6,503 bases of DNA from Candidatus Zixiibacteriota bacterium (GTDB taxonomy: Bacteria > Zixibacteria > MSB-5A5 > SM1-73), in assembly GCA_022866585.1 (NCBI GenBank), contig JALHUP010000039.1, positions 1 to 6,503 of the forward strand, in the 5' to 3' direction. The notes under the pieces are model-generated. The model saw only the letters and a list, made by a program, of their open reading frames with translations, ran no database searches and had not been told where the DNA came from. The position numbers and the translations under genes were made by a program. Shown here in pieces: positions 3,763 to 6,503 of the stretch (position 1 is its first letter; each line of letters begins with the position of its first letter).

Positions 3763-3790
3763 GGACTCCCGTTTATGTGGGAAGGGAGCC
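3763..3790 (+). promoter_or_regulatory. Leader hairpin with two alternative pairings
   Basis: In the leader, GG-CTCCC (3763-3764, 3766-3770) can pair with GGGAG-CC (3784-3790) with A3765 bulged. Alternatively TCCC (3767-3770) pairs with GGGA (3779-3782). The two structures exclude each other. It does not match a riboswitch class that I know. It may protect the 5' end of the mRNA or play a regulatory role; the ribosome binding site (AAGGAG, 3822-3827) lies outside it. Confidence 0.4.
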
Positions 3791-3836
3791 ATTATAAAAA
3801 GGTTATAGGTCAATTTTAAACAAGGAGTGAAGTAAA

Positions 3837-5459
3837 ATGAGACGAAAGCTTTCGTTTTCCGCAGGTTCCCGCTTTGCGGGGCTGGTTCTTTTCGTTGTGA
3901 TATTTTCGGCTGGCTCGGTTTTTGGGTTCGGACTTGAGGCTGAAACCGATACCATCACGTTTGCCACTATCCAAAATTTCTTCTTTTCACCCATTCAAAT
4001 ATCCGACTATAATTTTCTGGGCGGAGGCGCTAGAGCCAGAGCCATGGGGGGAGCGTTTTTTGCCGTCTCCAACGATCCCACTGCCGCCTCTTGGAATCCG
4101 GCTGGGCTTTCCTTGTTGAATAAAGCGCAAATGGACTTAAGTTTCAGTTCTTTTATGTCGCGCCCGGAGCATACTGCTACCCTTAAGTCATCTATCCTGG
4201 ATTTTGGTTTCAGCAACAAACCTAAATATGACAAAAATCAAATCTCCTCGATCGGTATCGTTATACCTTTCAAAAAGTGGAACAAAGAAATGGCGGTTAG
4301 TGCTCTTTATCAGGTGCTATCCGATATTTACCAAGAGAACGAATATGCCCTGATCAATGATACCCTTCAAACCAATCAAGAGATCCCTATCACAAACTGG
4401 AAGAGTATGTTAACTGAAAAGATAACCGGAAGACTCAGTGCAATAACTTTAGCCTTGGGGGCAAAGACGTTTGGATCACTTTCTTTGGGATTGGGCGTGA
4501 ATATTTACGCTGGTGGATTCAACAGTGATGTCAATCTCTTCTATCCTAAAGGATACTACCAGGACATAACCATCGATACTCTGACCGGGGACACCACGGT
4601 GAACTTATATGAAAAGTTCCATCCCAGCATAAAGACGGATTATTCCGGATTTAATTTCACTTTTGGGGGAATGTATCAGATTGACAAGTTGAAGCTGGCC
4701 GCGGTGGTGAAAACGCCCTTCACTTTAAAGGAAGACAATGATGTGAAGCTATTAGTTGATTATGTAGAAGGGGGCGTGCTGGTTAATACTAAAACAATAG
4801 CTCTATCACCCATGTTTAAAACTGATAGAAAATGGAAGATGCCCGTAATGATTGGATTTGGAAGTTCTTATCAATTAAAGGATCTAACGTTAGCTGGGGA
4901 TGTGGAGTTCAGAAACTATTCCAAAAGTAAGCTTACTTATCGAGACAACTTAGCTAATCCCACTGGAGCTGAGATAACCACCAGCTTGGACTGGAGGAAC
5001 CTAACCCAATTCCGCATAGGGGGAGAATATTGGGTCCACACCAAATATGGAAACATCCCCATAAGAGCTGGCTTCAGAAACGACCCCAAGCTCTTCACCA
5101 ACTCGTATGATTCAATGACGGTCTACATGGAGGAGCATATACACCAGATCGGAGAAGAGACTTTTCTATGGCCTACCTACCTTAAGTCAAAACCAGGGAC
5201 AGAAACAGGGTCTTGGGTTAATGGAAATGTCTTCTCCTTCGGCACCGGCATCGCCTGGAGCCAGATTAAGTTCGATATCACCTTTGAGTTCGCAAAATAC
5301 GATGAAGTCCAACAACAAGTATTTACCGAGATAGTAGCTTTTAATCGGGGATTCAAAAAAATAGATTACGAAGTAATTCGTCCAAATCTAAAGGAATTTT
5401 CACAAAAGACAAGTAATAAATACAACCGAATTATGGTGAGCTTTACCGGCTTTTTCTAA
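3837..5459 (+). CDS. Outer-membrane protein, OmpP1/FadL/TodX-like beta-barrel
   Basis: A 540-residue exported beta-barrel. Residues 1-30 form a signal peptide: basic start R-R-K, hydrophobic core G-L-V-L-F-V-V-I-F (15-23), and probable cleavage near S-V-F-G (27-30). Residues 62-91 hold the N-terminal signature G-G-G-A-R-A-R-A-M-G-G-A-F and D-P-T-A-A-S-W-N-P-A-G-L, typical of the OmpP1/FadL and PorV-like barrels. The rest alternates short amphipathic strands and loops. The chain ends in V-S-F-T-G-F-F, with a terminal aromatic residue as the BAM complex expects. FadL proteins carry hydrophobic compounds across the outer membrane; the substrate here is unknown, and PorV-like proteins serve secretion instead. 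The start follows AAGGAG (3822-3827); a consensus promoter lies upstream and an intrinsic terminator directly follows, so it is a single-gene transcript. The codons for residues 2-15 contain two palindromes (3842-3855, 3868-3880). Confidence 0.85.
   Translation: MRRKLSFSAGSRFAGLVLFVVIFSAGSVFGFGLEAETDTITFATIQNFFFSPIQISDYNFLGGGARARAMGGAFFAVSNDPTAASWNPAGLSLLNKAQMDLSFSSFMSRPEHTATLKSSILDFGFSNKPKYDKNQISSIGIVIPFKKWNKEMAVSALYQVLSDIYQENEYALINDTLQTNQEIPITNWKSMLTEKITGRLSAITLALGAKTFGSLSLGLGVNIYAGGFNSDVNLFYPKGYYQDITIDTLTGDTTVNLYEKFHPSIKTDYSGFNFTFGGMYQIDKLKLAAVVKTPFTLKEDNDVKLLVDYVEGGVLVNTKTIALSPMFKTDRKWKMPVMIGFGSSYQLKDLTLAGDVEFRNYSKSKLTYRDNLANPTGAEITTSLDWRNLTQFRIGGEYWVHTKYGNIPIRAGFRNDPKLFTNSYDSMTVYMEEHIHQIGEETFLWPTYLKSKPGTETGSWVNGNVFSFGTGIAWSQIKFDITFEFAKYDEVQQQVFTEIVAFNRGFKKIDYEVIRPNLKEFSQKTSNKYNRIMVSFTGFF
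3842..3880. repeat. Palindromes inside the signal-peptide codons
   Basis: ACGAAAGCTTTCGT (3842-3855) is a perfect 14-bp palindrome, and CCCGC-TTT-GCGGG (3868-3880) is a perfect 5-bp hairpin with a triloop. Both lie in the first 15 codons of the outer-membrane protein. The second is part of a block, CGCAGGTTCCC (3860-3870) plus GGGGCTG (3878-3884), that recurs in non-coding DNA at 6445-6471. Confidence 0.65.
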
Positions 5460-5473
5460 GATATGTGTTGTAG

Positions 5474-5521
5474 AAAAAAGCGAAGTCATCCCACAAGTGA
5501 GGAGAGGACTTCGCTTTTTTT
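5474..5521 (+). terminator. Intrinsic terminator after the outer-membrane protein gene
   Basis: GCGAAGTC (5480-5487) pairs perfectly with GACTTCGC (5507-5514) across a 19-base loop and is followed by seven T (5515-5521). The A-run at 5474-5479 pairs with the T-run, so it can also work from the opposite strand. It lies 15 bases after the stop codon. Confidence 0.88.
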
Positions 5522-5547
5522 ATGCGAAATGCCATGCATCGTAAGGA

Positions 5548-5574
5548 GTAGGACGATTCACGAATCGCTCCTAC
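5548..5574. repeat. GTAG-headed hairpin, copy 3
   Basis: GTAGGA (5548-5553) pairs with TCCTAC (5569-5574) and CGATTC (5554-5559) with GAATCG (5562-5567), around loop AC, with a single bulged C5568. The bulge suggests that one G was lost from an originally perfect stem. It stands alone between the terminator and the TPR gene and is not followed by a T-run. Confidence 0.78.
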
Positions 5575-5674
5575 CTATAGTTGACGTAAATATATCAAAG
5601 AATTGGTTTTCCTCCACTATGATAATTGAGTATAATAATTGAGGAAGTTGACCTGTCATTTGAGATAGTTTTGT

Positions 5675-5699
5675 GTAGGGACAGGGCTTGTCCCTGTCC
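5675..5699. repeat. GTAG-headed hairpin, copy 4
   Basis: After GTAG (5675-5678), GGACAGGG (5679-5686) pairs perfectly with CCCTGTCC (5692-5699) around loop CTTGT. The stem is strong and GC-rich. It sits 34 bases before the TPR gene start, inside its likely leader, and could shape expression, though no T-run follows. Confidence 0.78.
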
Positions 5700-5733
5700 G
5701 TCTTTGAAATTTTAACATAAGGAGAGATTTTCG

Positions 5734-6405
5734 ATGAGTCCGAGAAGGATAACCAAAAAGGAGATGAAGGAAGACAAGTTAGTTACCACAGCCTTCAAGT
5801 TACAGGAATGGGTCCAACAGCACTTGAATCAGGTGCTTATGGTTGCCGGAGGAGTGGTGCTTTTGGCAATTGTGGGTTACTTTATTTTTTCTTCAAGGGC
5901 AGGAAGGAATCAAAAAGCGGCCGCTCTTTTTGGTAAGGCTACTTTGGAATTCCAGTCCGGTAATGCCGGTCAGGCCATAACTGATTTGCACACGGTGATG
6001 GAGAAATATGGTGGAACCAAAAATGCCAGCCAAGCCACCTTTTATTTAGCTACGGCTTACTTTTATGCCAAAGATTATGCCAAAGCCCAAAGCATCTTCC
6101 AAAGTTATATGGAAAAATATAAGGAGGATCCACTCCTTTTGGCATCAGCCCAAGCTGGAATTGCAGAATGTTACATGGCAAAAGGGGATTTTCAAGGAGC
6201 CGGGGATAATTTCCTCAAAGCCGTCTCCATTAAGCCTGATGGTTTGTTGGTTCCACAGTATCTCTTTTCCGCGGGTCAATCCTATCTGAAAGCCAATCAA
6301 AAGGAGAAAGCAAAGGAAACCTTTAAGAAATTGATCGACCAATATCCTGACTCTAAAGAAGCCTACAAAGCCAAGGAGCAGTTGGCAGAAAACCAACTTC
6401 TGTGA
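5734..6405 (+). CDS. Membrane-anchored TPR protein
   Basis: A 223-residue protein with one membrane segment (about residues 33-53, V-L-M-V-A-G-G-V-V-L-L-A-I-V-G-Y-F-I-F) after a charged N-terminal tail, followed by tetratricopeptide repeats. The repeats are at about 62-92, 100-130, 138-168 and 177-207, each with the expected small-residue and aromatic spacing (for example A-T-F-Y-L-A-T-A-Y-F-Y-A-K-D-Y-A-K-A). The positive N-terminus suggests it stays inside, with the TPR part in the periplasm. The layout resembles YfgM (a SecYEG-associated chaperone adaptor) and CpoB/YbgF-like repeats used in cell-envelope work; which of these applies cannot be decided from sequence alone. The ATG follows AAGGAG (5719-5724). 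It lies after a terminator and so has its own transcript; TATAAT at 5631-5636 is a possible -10 without a good -35. Confidence 0.82.
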   Translation: MSPRRITKKEMKEDKLVTTAFKLQEWVQQHLNQVLMVAGGVVLLAIVGYFIFSSRAGRNQKAAALFGKATLEFQSGNAGQAITDLHTVMEKYGGTKNASQATFYLATAYFYAKDYAKAQSIFQSYMEKYKEDPLLLASAQAGIAECYMAKGDFQGAGDNFLKAVSIKPDGLLVPQYLFSAGQSYLKANQKEKAKETFKKLIDQYPDSKEAYKAKEQLAENQLL

Positions 6406-6503
6406 TTTAGTGAAGTTTGCACGAGTAAGGAAAAGGTTTAGTTACGCAGGTTCCCCCCGTCAATGGGACTGTCTCAGAAGTGTCATTGCTTCGTCGTCCC
6501 GCA
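6406..6503. other. Non-coding tail with start of a dispersed repeat
   Basis: No gene is seen after the TPR protein. CGCAGGTTCCC (6445-6455), nine bases, then GGGACTG (6465-6471) matches a block in the signal-peptide codons of the outer-membrane protein. The following GTCTCAGAAG and GTCATTGC look like the beginning of a dispersed intergenic repeat whose remaining part lies beyond the window. Confidence 0.4.

Noticed and set aside
3752..3836. Riboswitch in the leader of the outer-membrane protein gene
   Set aside because: I could not match the conserved core of any riboswitch class; only a simple hairpin with an alternative pairing is supported.

Overview
All recognisable genes in this window lie on the + strand. 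It looks like a chromosomal piece of a Gram-negative-type (diderm) bacterium: it encodes an outer-membrane beta-barrel of the OmpP1/FadL type with a signal peptide and an aromatic C-terminus. Shine-Dalgarno sites are purine-rich, the AT content is moderately high, and many short intergenic hairpins and 7-base repeats occur. The latter are often seen in genomes of uncultured or candidate phyla, but I cannot name the phylum from this sequence.

Layout. (1) 1-751: a tRNA-linked toxin-antitoxin cassette. A 26-base copy of the 5' half of tRNA-Pro opens the window, followed by a DUF433 antitoxin, an overlapping DUF5615 PIN-like toxin, and 12 bases later a complete tRNA-Pro(CGG). (2) 788-2140: a tight housekeeping cluster of a TIGR00725/LOG-like (SLOG fold) protein, acylphosphatase and adenine phosphoribosyltransferase (apt). 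(3) 2141-3283: an accessory, partly decayed stretch with a paired hairpin element, an intact hicB next to a hicA cut short after about 32 residues, an unrecognised small ORF with a very strong ribosome binding site, and several hundred bases of non-coding DNA with inverted repeats and heptad repeats. (4) 3284-3836: tRNA-Arg(CCT), a probable terminator, a large palindrome, a second irregular repeat tract, and a strong sigma70-type promoter with a structured leader. (5) 3837-5522: the outer-membrane protein and its intrinsic terminator. (6) 5523-6503: two further hairpins, a membrane-anchored TPR protein, and an apparent start of another dispersed repeat at the window edge.

The most unusual signals are not the genes but the DNA between them. 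A 26-base tRNA-Pro repeat brackets the toxin-antitoxin pair, so recombination between the copies would remove the cassette and could leave the tRNA intact. Degenerate heptads of the form GAACYRY occur at three places, two of them directly next to tRNA genes, and one supplies the start codon of the TIGR00725 gene. A family of hairpins starting with GTAG sits in four intergenic places; two of its members, paired head to head behind apt, differ by substitutions that are compensated on both sides of the stem.
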